Of a stretch of 64,000 nt of DNA, positions 43,365 to 54,187 are shown in pieces. The stretch is taken from the NCBI RefSeq assembly GCF_033439725.1, contig NW_026944384.1, forward strand, positions 6,510,001 to 6,574,000, written 5' to 3'. A model generated the notes under the pieces. That model searched no databases. It saw only the letters and a list, made by a program, of their open reading frames with translations, and had not been told where the DNA came from. The translations under genes were made by a program, and so were the position numbers. This DNA comes from Neurospora tetraspora (Eukaryota > Ascomycota > Sordariomycetes > Sordariales > Sordariaceae). How positions within the stretch are numbered: position 1 is the stretch's first letter; every line of letters starts with the position of its first letter.

Positions 43365-46226
43365 TCACCAATCGGCCCCTTCACCTTCCGGTGGTTGATC
43401 GGTCGCTACACCGGCAGTCCTGGGACTGATCTTACCATCGCTGACCGGCGGCGGTTGGTTCACCTCGCCGCCGTTCACATCCCTTTTCTCCTCCTCGGCA
43501 GGGATAGGTTCCGCACCACCACCATTGGGTAGCTCTTGTCGTCCTTCTTGATCACCACTGGGCAGTGGCCCCTCCTTGGGCCTTTCCGTCCTTTCCACCA
43601 GCTCCCGGATCCTCACACACGCCGGCTCTTCAAATGTCCCCTGCACCACGCCTGCATTATGTACCTTCTCTCCCTCCCTGAATGGGGTAGCCCACCCCTT
43701 CACACCCCCCTCGTCTCCTCCCAACGCCATCCCGGGCTTTATCCCCCCATCTACACTCTCCCTCCTAGCTACGGCCACTGCCGCGCTCTCACTCACACTC
43801 AGCCGATGCAGCTTCTCATCAAAAGTCTTCAACTGCTGCAACCTTTCGTCATATGCCTTGCGGTAGTCGACCTTTTCGAGGATCCAGGTAGCCAATACCT
43901 TGATCAGGTACTTCCTGTCGACAGGCTTGGGGACATAGTCGTTCATGCCGTATTCCAAGCACTTCTCACGGTCCCCTTTAAGGGCGTAAGCAGTCATAGC
44001 AATAATAGGCACCCTCACCCCAGCGTCACGGATTCTCTGCGAGGCTTCATGTCCATCAAGGATAGGCATGTTAATATCCATCAGCACGATATCATACCCG
44101 ACTGGTTTCCCGGTGACCATCTTCACGGCCGCGGCGCCATCGGCTGCCAGGTCGATGCTCTTAAAGCCAAGAGAGCGCAGCATGCCAAGCATAACTTTTT
44201 GGTTAATAATGTTGTCTTCGACGAGCAAGATGGTCTTGCTTCTGGCGACGGCGGCGAGACGTTGTTGAAGGACCGTGACATCGGGTTGAACAGGCGAGAT
44301 GGGCGAGCCGTCTTTAGCGGCCATTTGGTGCTTCCAGTCTTGGATCTGTTCGAGACTCTTAATCTTCTTGAAGCGTGCGGTGAACCAGAAGATGGAGCCG
44401 TGACGTTCGGGGTTGGGGCGGTAGCCGATGCGGCCGCCCATGAGCTCGGCGAGGGATTTGGCGATGGAGAGGCCGAGACCAGTGCCCTTGTAACGCTTGG
44501 TGGTGGTTAGGTCGAATTGGCTGAAGGGGGTGAAGAGCGAGGCGGAGGCGGCTTCGCGGATGCCGATACCCGTGTCGATGACTTCGGTTAAGAGGGTGTA
44601 GCTGTCGCTGTCCTCGGAGTGGACTGAGGCTTTGACGCGGATGTACCCTTTGTCGGTGAACTTGGCCGCGTTGCCGACGATGTTTTGGACGATTTGGCGG
44701 TAACGGAGGGGGTCGCCTTGGACGGACTTGGGGAGGTTGGGGGCGAGGAAGAGCTCGAAGTGGACTGCTGGCGGTAACGTCGTCTGGACACCGCGAACCA
44801 CTGACGTGATGATACTGGCGACACCGACAACATCGGAGCTGACTGAGAAACTGCCCGATGCCAGCTTGGAATAGTCGAGGATGTCGTTGATGACCTGCAA
44901 CAATATCTGACCCGACTCATCCATGATGTTGACAATATCTCGCTGCCTCTCGGTAAGAGGCGAGTCGAGGAGCAACGCGCAAGCCGACAGCATACCATGC
45001 ATTGGGGTACGGATCTCGTGGCTCATGTTGGCGAGGAAGTCGGATTTGAGCTTCTCGCTCTCCTCGTAGGCAGCAATCAGGCGGGACTCGGACGCCTTAC
45101 GCTCCGTTAAGTCGCGCGTGACCTTGCCAAAGCCGACATGGACACCATTCTTGTATACCGCCGTGATGACGACGTTGGCCCAGAAGCGCGTTCCGTCCTT
45201 CTTGTAGCGCCAGCCTTCATCTTCGACACGACCTTCGCGAAGACAGATGTCAAGTTCCATGTCTGGCTTCTTGATGTCCAAATCTTCTTTGCCGTAAAAA
45301 ATGGAGAAGTGTTTGCCTATGATTTCCTCCCTAGTATAGCCCTTGAGCAACTGAGCTCCTGTATTCCATGTCGCGATGTGACCTTTCGTATCGAGGAGGA
45401 AGATGGCATAGTCCTTAAGAGCTTGTACGAGAATGCGAAAGGCTTCATCGGTGGATAGGCCCGGTTGGACTAGCTCGTTGTCGAGGACATCGGAGGATGG
45501 ACGCTCGTGCCATTCGAGGTAGATGGAGACCAGCTCGGCATCTCGAAAGATGGGGATGACGCGAGCGCGACAGGTGAAGGCGCTCTTGACGGTGATAGCC
45601 TTGGAGGTGCGCTCGGCTCGAGAGGCGACGGCATCATCGACGGCTTCGGCAATATGTTTCGATTTGCTGGCGCCGGTTTCGCGGACGTGGCTCTCGAGAA
45701 AGGGTAAGAGGAACTTGCCGATGCAGTCCTCTTCGGTGACGTGCCAGTCTTGGCAGAAGCGTTTCGAGACTCGGGTGATGCAGCACGACGAGGACAGGAG
45801 GAGTAATGGGACGGGAGAGAAGTCGAAGATGAGGCTCATGTCGGGAGCGGCGAAGGGGTGGGTAGGCGGGACATGATTTTGGAGGGTGACGGTGTCGTCG
45901 ATGGACGACTGTGTTGTTGTCGTGGTCGCAACACTCCAGGCGGCGTCATCCTCGATGGCCTGGGTGGTGTGGGAGTCGTTGTCGTTGGAGTGTTCGCGAG
46001 TCAGGGACTGGAGACTGTCCGAATTGTCGGGTCCGGGGGCGGAGACAGCGCCGTCAGCGCCAGCCTTGGGGTCAGAATGGGATTCTTCATCTTTTCCATC
46101 CTCATGGCCGTCAATGACCATGTTCAACAGACTGTTTGCCATCTCGGCCATGGTGTTAAGAGTCGATGCTAGGCCGATCTCGAGATCCAAGGTGCCAACC
46201 CGCGACAGGTGCTTTGCTGCAAGCAA
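43365..46226 (-). CDS. Hybrid histidine kinase with PAS domain
   Basis: 953 residues, no intron. It senses an unknown signal and passes phosphate along a His-Asp relay, normally to a histidine phosphotransfer protein and the HOG-type MAP kinase path. Residues 1-125 are low-complexity and acidic. About 130-240 is PAS-like. A clear PAS domain spans 265-375 (IATWNTGAQLLKGYTREEI). The H-box NMSHEIRTP has His403. The ATPase has NIVGNAAKFT (about 515-524), DTGIGI (551) and GTGLGL (581). A receiver domain runs from about 664 to 785 with Asp717 in LMDINMP and Lys767. The last 170 residues are a Pro/Glu-rich tail. There is no membrane segment, so it is cytosolic. An alternative start at 46151 (MAEMANSLL) has a better context. 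The Fos-1/TcsA-like layout is likely, but the exact group is not certain. Confidence 0.93.
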   Translation of the reverse strand: MLAAKHLSRVGTLDLEIGLASTLNTMAEMANSLLNMVIDGHEDGKDEESHSDPKAGADGAVSAPGPDNSDSLQSLTREHSNDNDSHTTQAIEDDAAWSVATTTTTQSSIDDTVTLQNHVPPTHPFAAPDMSLIFDFSPVPLLLLSSSCCITRVSKRFCQDWHVTEEDCIGKFLLPFLESHVRETGASKSKHIAEAVDDAVASRAERTSKAITVKSAFTCRARVIPIFRDAELVSIYLEWHERPSSDVLDNELVQPGLSTDEAFRILVQALKDYAIFLLDTKGHIATWNTGAQLLKGYTREEIIGKHFSIFYGKEDLDIKKPDMELDICLREGRVEDEGWRYKKDGTRFWANVVITAVYKNGVHVGFGKVTRDLTERKASESRLIAAYEESEKLKSDFLANMSHEIRTPMHGMLSACALLLDSPLTERQRDIVNIMDESGQILLQVINDILDYSKLASGSFSVSSDVVGVASIITSVVRGVQTTLPPAVHFELFLAPNLPKSVQGDPLRYRQIVQNIVGNAAKFTDKGYIRVKASVHSEDSDSYTLLTEVIDTGIGIREAASASLFTPFSQFDLTTTKRYKGTGLGLSIAKSLAELMGGRIGYRPNPERHGSIFWFTARFKKIKSLEQIQDWKHQMAAKDGSPISPVQPDVTVLQQRLAAVARSKTILLVEDNIINQKVMLGMLRSLGFKSIDLAADGAAAVKMVTGKPVGYDIVLMDINMPILDGHEASQRIRDAGVRVPIIAMTAYALKGDREKCLEYGMNDYVPKPVDRKYLIKVLATWILEKVDYRKAYDERLQQLKTFDEKLHRLSVSESAAVAVARRESVDGGIKPGMALGGDEGGVKGWATPFREGEKVHNAGVVQGTFEEPACVRIRELVERTERPKEGPLPSGDQEGRQELPNGGGAEPIPAEEEKRDVNGGEVNQPPPVSDGKISPRTAGVATDQPPEGEGADW

Positions 46227-48308
46227 TCAGGGACCTCGAAAATGGTCTGATTTGTGCAGTAGGCGGCTGTTTGACTCCCGCTGGCGGTCTATTAACCGTA
46301 GTCGGGTGGGCGCAAGGCAGAGATGGCCTGACTTTTGCAGCGGCGTTCCCAGGCAGGTACAGGCAAGTGCAGGCTACTGGTCAATAGTGTCAGAGGGGAA
46401 AATAAAGTTGGGGTGGGTCAGGTCTCGGAAGAGAAGAAAATGGAAACAAGAGGACTCGGCCGGAGCGGAGGAGGAGTCTCGGAAAACGGAAAGTGAAAAC
46501 GAGAGACTGGTCTTGTGTCGCTTGTGACCGCTTGTGGTAAAGGTAAGAGGTATGGAAGAGACACTCGAGAGACGAGGTAGGGCAGGTACCTCTATGGCGG
46601 CAGACCGGAGAACTCAAAAGGGTAAGCGAAAACGAAAAAAGAGATCTCGATGAACGTGATTGCGGGACTCTGGGTGCGAGCTATGAATGGTCAGTGCTCG
46701 GCTGCCATGGCTGCCACTGTGATTATCCCCCGCTGATTGTCACTGTCAACTCGCTGTCACGGGCAACGGCTGGTACCGATGGAATGGTAAACTTGAAAGT
46801 CAGTAACAGTGACACACAAATACCGGAAGAGTAGTACTAAACATGGTATTATACCTCGATATTACCAGTTTTTGACAGTCGTGGCAAATTGGAAGAGCAG
46901 AAGAGACCGGCAAGAGGGGAGAGGGGATCATCAGGGGCCCGAACACCGCAAACTGACTGTCTAATTCAGTGACTGTGACAGACTGTGACAGACTGTGACA
47001 GTCATGATGACAGTTCTTCTTGTCCTTTGTTTGCCAACAATCACTGCCGCAACACTCGGATTAACCTCGGGCAACGCCCATACCGCTGGTACCTTGTACA
47101 GACATGGACCCTTCTAGACTCAGTTCATCTGTCAAATATCACTCTGTCAAAGTGCTGTCAATCTGTCAAAATGCCATCGGATGTCCAATGTTACAGTATT
47201 TCGCATTCCTGTCAACGGCATTTGCCATTGACATGGCTGCTGCCGCATGGATCTGCTACACATTTGGACTAGTCCTCCGGATCTTAGCCGAATCTAAGGG
47301 CGATCGTCGCTGCGCATTTCCAATGGTTTAATGCATCAAGATTTGGTATTCTGGTTGTGGTGACTGATTTTGTTGGCCGCCAAAAGCGAGGGATGTGTGT
47401 GGAAAAAAAAAAAAGACGGAGGAGGGATGGGGAAGGCTGTCCATACCTTTATCGAAGAAATTTCAATCCTTCAAAACTGCCTGACAATGTTTGAAAAGGG
47501 GAAGAGCACAAAAAATTGAAAAAGCCAACGGAAAACGACCCCCTCTTGCCCTGGGGAATCGGCGATGTCCTGCAGCTGCTCATTTGTGTGTCAGCTCTCT
47601 TCCCCAACCCAATGTTAGCAGGTGGGGTCATGTCGCAATGACGTCATATTCCTCATCAGTGTCACATTTTGAGTGCATCTGCAGTCCCTGACCGCTTTCA
47701 CGCCCCCTCTCACTCCGCCGCGCTTCGGATGCGTCGCTCCTTTAGCTCAGCCTATCTGGGCCTAGTCATTCGCTAGTTCCTCGAATCTTTTCCTATCGCG
47801 CAATTCGACTAGACCAGAAAGATGATGGTCTCATTCTCTCAGATTCCACCTATTTTCCATTCGTCGCTTCCCCCCCACGAATCCCAAAACATGAAGCTAT
47901 TCCCAAATTGCAGACGTGGCCTCCTTTGCCTTCGTATTCACCGCACCAACCACCTTGGCTGGTTGTTCGCGGTAGCGGTCACGCCCAACGCGACACAAAC
48001 CTCCTCCACGATGCCACGCTTCTGTTGGCGCTTCCATTCATTCGTGGTGTCGTGGTGTCTTCGTGTTTGTTGTTGACAATGCGCCAGCTAACAATGCAAC
48101 AGCACATCTACCAGGTTCAAATCCTTTCCAATCGCTAGAACTCACGCTAATTACAATCCCTATCTGAAGCTTTGCCAGTTCACAGTCATCGATTTCGTCC
48201 GATTTCCTGCCGTGCCCAAGCCAACTTCCTAGCTTCGGTTCCTCTGCCAACCCTCCCGTCCCGTCCCAAGCCTCCAACTACACCAAACACCAAACAGCAC
48301 CCACCTCC
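46227..48308. other. Intergenic upstream of the histidine kinase
   Basis: Upstream and leader region of the kinase (46227-47300, rich in TGACA/TGTCA) and 3' flank of the DUF8021-type gene (47.9-48.3 kb). It contains a 12-A run at 47403. Short frames near 47.5 and 47.9 kb have no support. Confidence 0.45.
46735..47235. promoter_or_regulatory. Cluster of TGACA/TGTCA motifs upstream of the kinase
   Basis: At least 14 TGACA or TGTCA words in about 500 bp. They include a tandem GTGACAGACT repeat at about 46974-47000 and four CTGTCA words in 47125-47172. Density is far above the neighbourhood. TGACA cores are bound by TALE-type homeodomain proteins in other organisms; a regulator here is inference. 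Confidence 0.4.
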
Positions 48309-49115
48309 CTACTTCATAACAGTCATAGTATGCACCAACCTCAACTTGCCCCCCTCAACCCTAAACTCATGACTATCCGGCTCCGCCCCCGCAAAGTCAA
48401 AGAACACATCCACCGTCCCCAACACCTCATCCACCACATACCGTCTATTCACATTCCTAATCCCGCTCGGCACGCCCACATTGCAACTGGGCTGGATATA
48501 ACTCCCGCCCTCCAGTCTCGCGCACGGCGTTCCCCACGGCACTTTAACGCTCTTGTTATTGAACAGATCCAGATACGCGTCACCAGCCGCTTGGATGACT
48601 GCGCGGGTGTCGCGCTTGGCGAGGGGGATCTCGTCCCAGAGCCCCTGGGAGGATTCTTGGGAGGAGTACTTGAGTGTTTGAGACGGGTTGAAGAGCCAGT
48701 CGCCGGTGGAGGTGACGATGGTTTCGACTTTGGAGAGGGAGAGGGTGTCGCCCGCGGGGGAGAAACGCATTTGCGTGCCGATGACGTGTTGTTTGTTGGT
48801 TTCGGTGCTGATGAGTTCGGTGTAGGTGGCGCATTGGGTGGTGTCGTAGGTGCTGCGGTTGTGGTCGATGCGGAGCGGGATGGAGAGGATGGAGGAGGAG
48901 AGGGTGGCGGTCTTGAAGTTTTGGGTGTAGGTGATGGTTGAACCGGAGGAGGAGTTGGTGAGGGAGGGGGTGCCGGCTTTCTGCGCAGCGACGTAGGAGG
49001 CCGCTTGGGCCTTGAGGAAGTCGCGGTCGCAGGTGGCTGCGGGAGCTGTGGGTGCCCCGAGGGCGACTGAGCTCAGGGAGCCGAGCGTGAAAAGGGTGGA
49101 GAGGAGGAGCATCAT
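48309..49115 (-). CDS. Secreted DUF8021-type protein
   Basis: 268 residues, single exon. An N-terminal signal peptide (MMLLLSTLFTLGSLSSVALG, cut near residue 20) is followed by APTAPAATCDRDFLKAQAAS, the typical start of a family of fungal secreted proteins of unknown function that I place as DUF8021. It has four Cys in the mature chain, several N-glycosylation sites (NSSS, NRST, NKSV) and no anchor at the end (ends RLVHTMTVMK). The fold resembles small lipocalin/NTF2-like secreted proteins by pattern only. No catalytic motif is visible. TATA box 102 bp upstream. Confidence 0.75.
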   Translation of the reverse strand: MMLLLSTLFTLGSLSSVALGAPTAPAATCDRDFLKAQAASYVAAQKAGTPSLTNSSSGSTITYTQNFKTATLSSSILSIPLRIDHNRSTYDTTQCATYTELISTETNKQHVIGTQMRFSPAGDTLSLSKVETIVTSTGDWLFNPSQTLKYSSQESSQGLWDEIPLAKRDTRAVIQAAGDAYLDLFNNKSVKVPWGTPCARLEGGSYIQPSCNVGVPSGIRNVNRRYVVDEVLGTVDVFFDFAGAEPDSHEFRVEGGKLRLVHTMTVMK

Positions 49116-50254
49116 GATGCCGGTGGTCTGGTGTTGAGGTGGGGAGATGCTAAGGCTTTACTTGACTGCGGTTTCAAGTGGAACCATCACGCTGTTCGCC
49201 CCCAGCATCCCGCTCCATTTTATACCCAGCATTTTGGATGAGTATCCAAACTGCCGGGCTCGTGGGATATTTGCCAATTGCCAGTAGCAACTGGATATTA
49301 CCGTGTGCGGGGACGTCCGTCTCATTTATACACGGCACTCACTTCAGCCATTCCCGATTGTCACCTTGGCATCAAGTCTTCAGCCAAATTGCAAGCTATA
49401 GTTATAGCTGTTGTGATAATGATGTTTATCCCAGGGCCGAGCAGCTCGTTGCCATATCTGGAAAAGCGATCGTCGTCGCCTACCCGCCGTCCATATGGCA
49501 CCCGTCCGCTCTGTCGATCAGAGCATGGCTACCTGAAGGTATGTTTCACAGCTGATCGGCGTCTGCTTCCACTCCTGTTGCGTCGCCGGCAGAGCACGAA
49601 ATCTCCGAGATCTCCTGCTTACATCACTTGCTCCGGACGATCCTCGTCGCATCGGCGGGCCCGGTCATGGGCTCGGCAACGGCTTTGTATCGCCAGCTCA
49701 CTTGGGAGAGACGAAGGTACGGTAGGATCAGCAAAGTACAACCGTTGAGCTTGGTCAGGTCTGGAATCGTGTATATGGCACCGAGGACGTTCTTTGATGG
49801 TCACCCCGATGCCGTTCCCCGCAGAGCTTCCGACGTTGACACGGGACAGCGGCCGACCGACTACAGAAAGGAATGTAGAATATCTGGTTGGCCAATCAAT
49901 TTCCACGAATTCTCAATGCTTTCAGATCGCAACCCCAACATCGCCAATATCGCGGGTTACGAGCGGGGTCGGCAGTTCAGCCTGTATCCCATTGGTGACT
50001 TCTCATCACATACATCCGTCGTCATCAGCCACCACAAACAACATCGGCACCCAGAATAACAGCCGGCCGATATCGTGTCGCTCTCCCAGCTTTCATGAGT
50101 TTCATCCTTCATCTATCCAGCAGCGCTCTTATTACCCTACTACTCAACCTGCTACAGCTACACAACCTCTAACCTCTACCGTAACCGGGCATAACCAGGC
50201 CACGACGTCACGCATCGCAACCACAACACCCCAAACACACGATAAACTCCCATC
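49116..50254. other. Divergent promoter region between the secreted-protein and monooxygenase genes
   Basis: The two genes point away from each other. Frames in the middle (49.3-50.3 kb) have no domain. The last 250 bp are a pyrimidine- and CA-rich leader of the monooxygenase gene. Confidence 0.45.
49217..49224 (-). promoter_or_regulatory. TATA box of the secreted-protein gene
   Basis: TATAAAAT on the minus strand, 102 bp upstream of the start codon. Confidence 0.6.
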
Positions 50255-51688
50255 ATGGCAAACAACACCAAGACCCCCTCCGGCCTGCACATCCTAATAG
50301 TAGGCGCCGGCTTCGCCGGCCTCTCCGCCGCCATCGAATGCAATCGCAAGGGCCACCGCGTGACACTCTTCGAGAAAGTCTCCTCCATCGACGAAATCAC
50401 TCGCTACGGGGATATCATCTCCTTCGACCCCAACGGGTCGCGCGCCTTTGAGAAATGGGTTTTTCCCGATGGCGAGTCCGTCGCGCAGAAGATGGAAGCC
50501 ATTTCCCGACAGACTACCTGGTTGGACCTGTTTCATTACCAGGGGGAGTTTGTTACGAGACAGAGTTTTGTGGAGGAGGACGGGTGGGGGAGGAGGATTA
50601 ATGGACATCGGGGGGAGTTGCATCGGTTGATTTATGAGTTTGTGAAGACCAGGAAGGGGGTGGAGATGAGATGGGGGGTGAGGGTTACGGATTATTTTGA
50701 GAGTGATGGGGATGAGGCAAAGGGAGAAGGGCCGCATGCGGGGGTGGTGATTATGGGACCGGATGGGAAGACGGAGAAGGTCAAGGCTGACGCCGTACTA
50801 GCTGCTGAGGGCGTCCGTTCAAGGGGGAGGAAGTTGGTACTTGGGCTAGAGGAAGACGAACAGCCCAAAAGCTCGGGGTACGCGGTGTACAGAGCTTGGT
50901 TCCCCTCTGCTCCCGTTATCGCAAAGAACCCTGTCACCAAGCACCTGGTAGAAAAGGGAGATCAGCATGAAGGGTTCATCGGTCCCGATATTCACTTCCT
51001 CGTTTCCTCGATCAAGGGCGGCAGCGAGATCAACTGGGTGTTCACCCACATCGATGACGGCAACATCGAAGAATCGTGGCAGTTCCCGGGAAAGCCCGAA
51101 GAGGCTCTGACTTACCTCGAGGGATGGTGTCCTGTGGTTAGGGAACTGGTGAAGGCTACGCCGCCGGGGAGGCTGATCGACCACAAATTGGTCTATCGCG
51201 AGCCGTTGCCGACCTTCGTCAGTCCCAAAGGAAGGACAGCGCTTATAGGCGACGCGGCGCATCCTTTTTTGCCTACTTCCATTCAGGGCGCTAGCCAGAG
51301 CATTGAAGACGGTACGGTAGTCGCTGCGTGCCTGGAACTTTCCTGCCGGAGCAGTGGAAAGGGGGAGATGGCAAAGGAGAATGTAGCCCCCACAGCCCTC
51401 AAAGCTTACGAGAAGCTGAGGTACGAAAGGGTGCACAGAGCCCAAGCCATGGGCCCAAAGACGAGGGAACAATGGCATAAGGCCAACTGGGACGGACCGG
51501 ACGGAGTGTGGAATAATCCGGAGAGGATTTGGTTAATGAGGGAGGAGTGGTTGTTGGGGTTTGATGCTGAGGGGGATGCGTATGGGCGGTGGCCTAGTAT
51601 CGTCAAGGAATTGCAGGATGAGGAGAAGGAGGAAAAGGGGAGGAATGTGGTGGAGTTGGATGGGAAGAGCGGGAAGGTAAAGTTGTGA
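50255..51688 (+). CDS. FAD-dependent monooxygenase (salicylate-hydroxylase-like, group A)
   Basis: 477 residues, single exon. It probably adds one oxygen to an aromatic or polyketide-type substrate using FAD and NAD(P)H. The dinucleotide-binding loop ILIVGAGFAGLSAAIE is at 13-28. The motif ADAVLAAEGVRSRGR (about 178-192) stands where the family has DG-x-x-S. GDAAHPFLPTSIQGASQSIE begins at 332 and holds the flavin-ribityl GD motif. Region 390-440 is typical of the C-terminal helix pair. There is no signal peptide or membrane anchor. No biosynthetic cluster genes are adjacent, so the substrate cannot be inferred. The ATG at 50255 follows a long leader and gives the standard distance to the FAD loop. 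Confidence 0.88.
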   Translation: MANNTKTPSGLHILIVGAGFAGLSAAIECNRKGHRVTLFEKVSSIDEITRYGDIISFDPNGSRAFEKWVFPDGESVAQKMEAISRQTTWLDLFHYQGEFVTRQSFVEEDGWGRRINGHRGELHRLIYEFVKTRKGVEMRWGVRVTDYFESDGDEAKGEGPHAGVVIMGPDGKTEKVKADAVLAAEGVRSRGRKLVLGLEEDEQPKSSGYAVYRAWFPSAPVIAKNPVTKHLVEKGDQHEGFIGPDIHFLVSSIKGGSEINWVFTHIDDGNIEESWQFPGKPEEALTYLEGWCPVVRELVKATPPGRLIDHKLVYREPLPTFVSPKGRTALIGDAAHPFLPTSIQGASQSIEDGTVVAACLELSCRSSGKGEMAKENVAPTALKAYEKLRYERVHRAQAMGPKTREQWHKANWDGPDGVWNNPERIWLMREEWLLGFDAEGDAYGRWPSIVKELQDEEKEEKGRNVVELDGKSGKVKL

Positions 51689-52087
51689 GGGAGTGATGGC
51701 GTGGTAATGAGTTGGAGAGAGGATGGGTGTTTTGGTGGTGAGGAGAAGCTGACCGACAGTTGTTTGGCAGATTCTAAGGCGATGGCGATGATGAAGGGAC
51801 CAAGGGCGTTTGCTGTCAACCTCAACGTCTTAAGACCAAGGTTTGGAGTTCTACAGGATGTGTCAGGTAGGCATGATTCCTGAGAGGCTGTGGCTGAGGA
51901 TGAGGAGGGTGGCGTGGGTGGCGTTGTTGTTTTCCCTTCATCTCGGTCATAGGTAGACGGAAGGTTGCGAACGGCGAGAGACCTTGGGGGCAATGGTGAT
52001 CATGAAAGGTTTTACCGCAGTCCAAAGATGCTTTAACCACATGGTCGGAGGGAAGAGAACTGAATGGGAACGACTATGAGGGGAGAG
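51689..52087. other. 3' flank of the monooxygenase gene
   Basis: No gene seen; a minus-strand frame (51993-51406) is the shadow of the monooxygenase end. Confidence 0.5.
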
Positions 52088-52426
52088 CAGCGGCAGAGAT
52101 AACTCAACTCAACTCAACTCGAGGGTTCGAGTCAGTTGAGTGGGTCAACTCAAAATCCCGAGTTGAGTTGAGTTGAGTTTAGTTGCCAAAGTTGCCGAGA
52201 CATTTGAGCCACCTATAACCCTAACCCCCACCCGGGCACCCCCTTGGGAATCCCCTCCCCGGGCGATTTTACCACCAAAAGAATTCTGCCGAAGGCGGCC
52301 AACTCGGCCAACTAACTCGAGGGTCTCGAGTTAGTTGGTTAACTCAACTCAGGGGTTCGAGTTAGTTGAGTTGAGTTGAGTTAGTTGCCAAAGTTGGCTT
52401 GGCGAGTTGAGTTATCTCTGGCGCTG
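52088..52426. mobile_element. 339-bp hAT-type MITE, copy 2
   Basis: Inverted ends CAGCGGCAGAGATAACTCAA and CAGCGCCAGAGATAACTCAA, with an exact 8-bp duplication GGGGAGAG (52080-52087 and 52427-52434). It shares ends, the CTATAACCCTAACCCC block and pentamer-rich shoulders with 41126-41501, but has a shorter TTGAG tract and an extra CTCGAGTTAGTTGG segment. No open frame. It sits between the monooxygenase and the xylanase. Confidence 0.9.
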
Positions 52427-53793
52427 GGGGAGAGGTCATGAGAAGGAATGTTTTGCCGAGGGAAAGATTTGACGAAGGCAAGTTTTGACGAGGACTCGAG
52501 AAGGAAGGTTAGGCGAGAGAAATGGCTGATCAAGTTAAAGGTGGCGGTTTCATGAGATTTGAAAGATTGGAGGAGTGGTGATACAGGCAGATCCGGTCGT
52601 GGCGACAACGGTTGATGATGAAGGGAAGGAGTTCATGCACCTATCCGATGGTAGGCGCTTACAGTCGGGTTGTCGCCGTCGTTCTTTCTTTTCTGGACAA
52701 GCTTGCGAGCAAATCAGACACTGGGTCAACGCCAAGATGGCAGGAGCTCTCAACCTCATGCTTTGTATCTTCAGGTTGCTCGCACTGACAACTTCTCAAG
52801 ATCACGGTTCTGGGTTTGACGGTTTCCTGATGTTAGTTCGAAATGTTACCCAAGACCACTTTACCCGCCGGGAAGCATTCAGGGCAAAGGGCCCTTCGCT
52901 CCATGTCGATAGAGCGTCAAAGAACATTCCGAGATCCATAACGGACATCGTTCCTTCTCCCCAGACTCCCAGAGTCCAATGCTCTTTCCTAAAACCGGAA
53001 CACCAAGTCCAGCCCAGGCTCCAGTCAGACTCCAGTCCGGGTCAGGCCACTGCGGTCAGGCCTCCAGCTTTTGTGCCAGCTGTCCCGTTCCAGAAGTTTT
53101 CGGTCTTCCTCTACCGCGAATTTCCTATTCCGGCCAGTTCAGCAAGTCACAAACTCAACCGGTCCCTGCTAGCTCCCCTACCACAGTGCCTAGGACCGCT
53201 CTGCCAAGAACCCCTTAAGAGAAATGGAAGCTGTAAAGGCACAAGAACGGTGTTGAGTCGCATTGAAAACTAGAGGTATTTAGCCGCCGGGTTAATCGGC
53301 ATTTGTGGTGCTGTCTTTCCTGAACCTTGCGGGTGCTTGGAGGCTCTAGCCCGGCTGACGAAGACGGCAATTGTTGTGTTGTGGTCACTTTGTTTGAGCA
53401 GGGCTGATGATGCGTTGTGGTGATGAGGTAGGTAACCGGGTTTTTGGTGAAGGAAACAATATCTCCAGGGCCCATGGTCTCGGAGATCACAGTGCAAGGG
53501 GCAAAGACTGAGGAGGAGCATAACCACAGCGTTGATACTCTGTTCGCTGAGTTGAAGATCATGTCCGGCCTCGCCGTCCTGTCATGACACATCAGGACAT
53601 GCTAAGCCTGTTGGGCATAGATTAGGGCCATCGGGTAGGAGGGAAAGTCTGACAGACGGATCTGGCTTCTGGGCTTGGCTACCCCAGATTCTGCTAGTTC
53701 ACCTATGGGGTAAAAGAGAAGACGATGTCAACAGCAACTCATCGGCCAGCATCTCCGCATGCCGGGGGGACAAATGGGCCAGGAGATGGAGAT

Positions 53794-53800
53794 GGTTAAA
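53794..53800 (+). promoter_or_regulatory. Possible XLR-1/XlnR site before the xylanase
   Basis: GGTTAAA fits the GGNTAAA core of the xylanase activator (XlnR in Aspergillus, XLR-1 in Neurospora), 474 bp before the ATG. A second match on the other strand (TTTAGCC, about 53280) lies 1 kb upstream. Short motif, modest confidence. Confidence 0.4.
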
Positions 53801-54180
53801 CCGGTTGGGCTTGCTACTGGCAAGACGAGTCAACCACTCCGCAAAAAAAAGGAAAATCTTGGCGACCTCTGTCCGATCACTCAATGTCAAGAATCCACGC
53901 GGTCTCTATCAAAGCAAGATCGCATGGCGCTTCGAGGTCTCCGGATGGTTACATCGCGGTGTGCTAAAATCGGCTTCCCCATGAAATCCAAGAACAGGGG
54001 GTTGCAACACCACACCACCGAACCTCAGCCAAGCGAGCCAAGCCCAAGGGGGCACGAACCTTCAAACCTCGCTCATTTCCAGGAAACAATGCGACTGTGT
54101 CCATGTAACGGAAGCTTTTACCGTGGAACCACCATGAGGCGATCCATCATATCCTTGGACTCAACAGCGGTGACAAAAAG

Positions 54181-54187
54181 TATATAA
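54181..54187 (+). promoter_or_regulatory. TATA box of the xylanase gene
   Basis: TATATAA 87 bp before the last base of the leader, at normal distance for a highly inducible gene. Confidence 0.7.

Noticed and set aside
47741-47795. tRNA-like A box (TAGCTCAG) and B-box-like TTCCTCGAATC
   Set aside because: No acceptor or anticodon stems can be folded, and the B box is interrupted; taken as chance.
53215-53592. 125-codon minus-strand frame before the xylanase
   Set aside because: Some stretches look protein-like, but there is no family, promoter or splice support.
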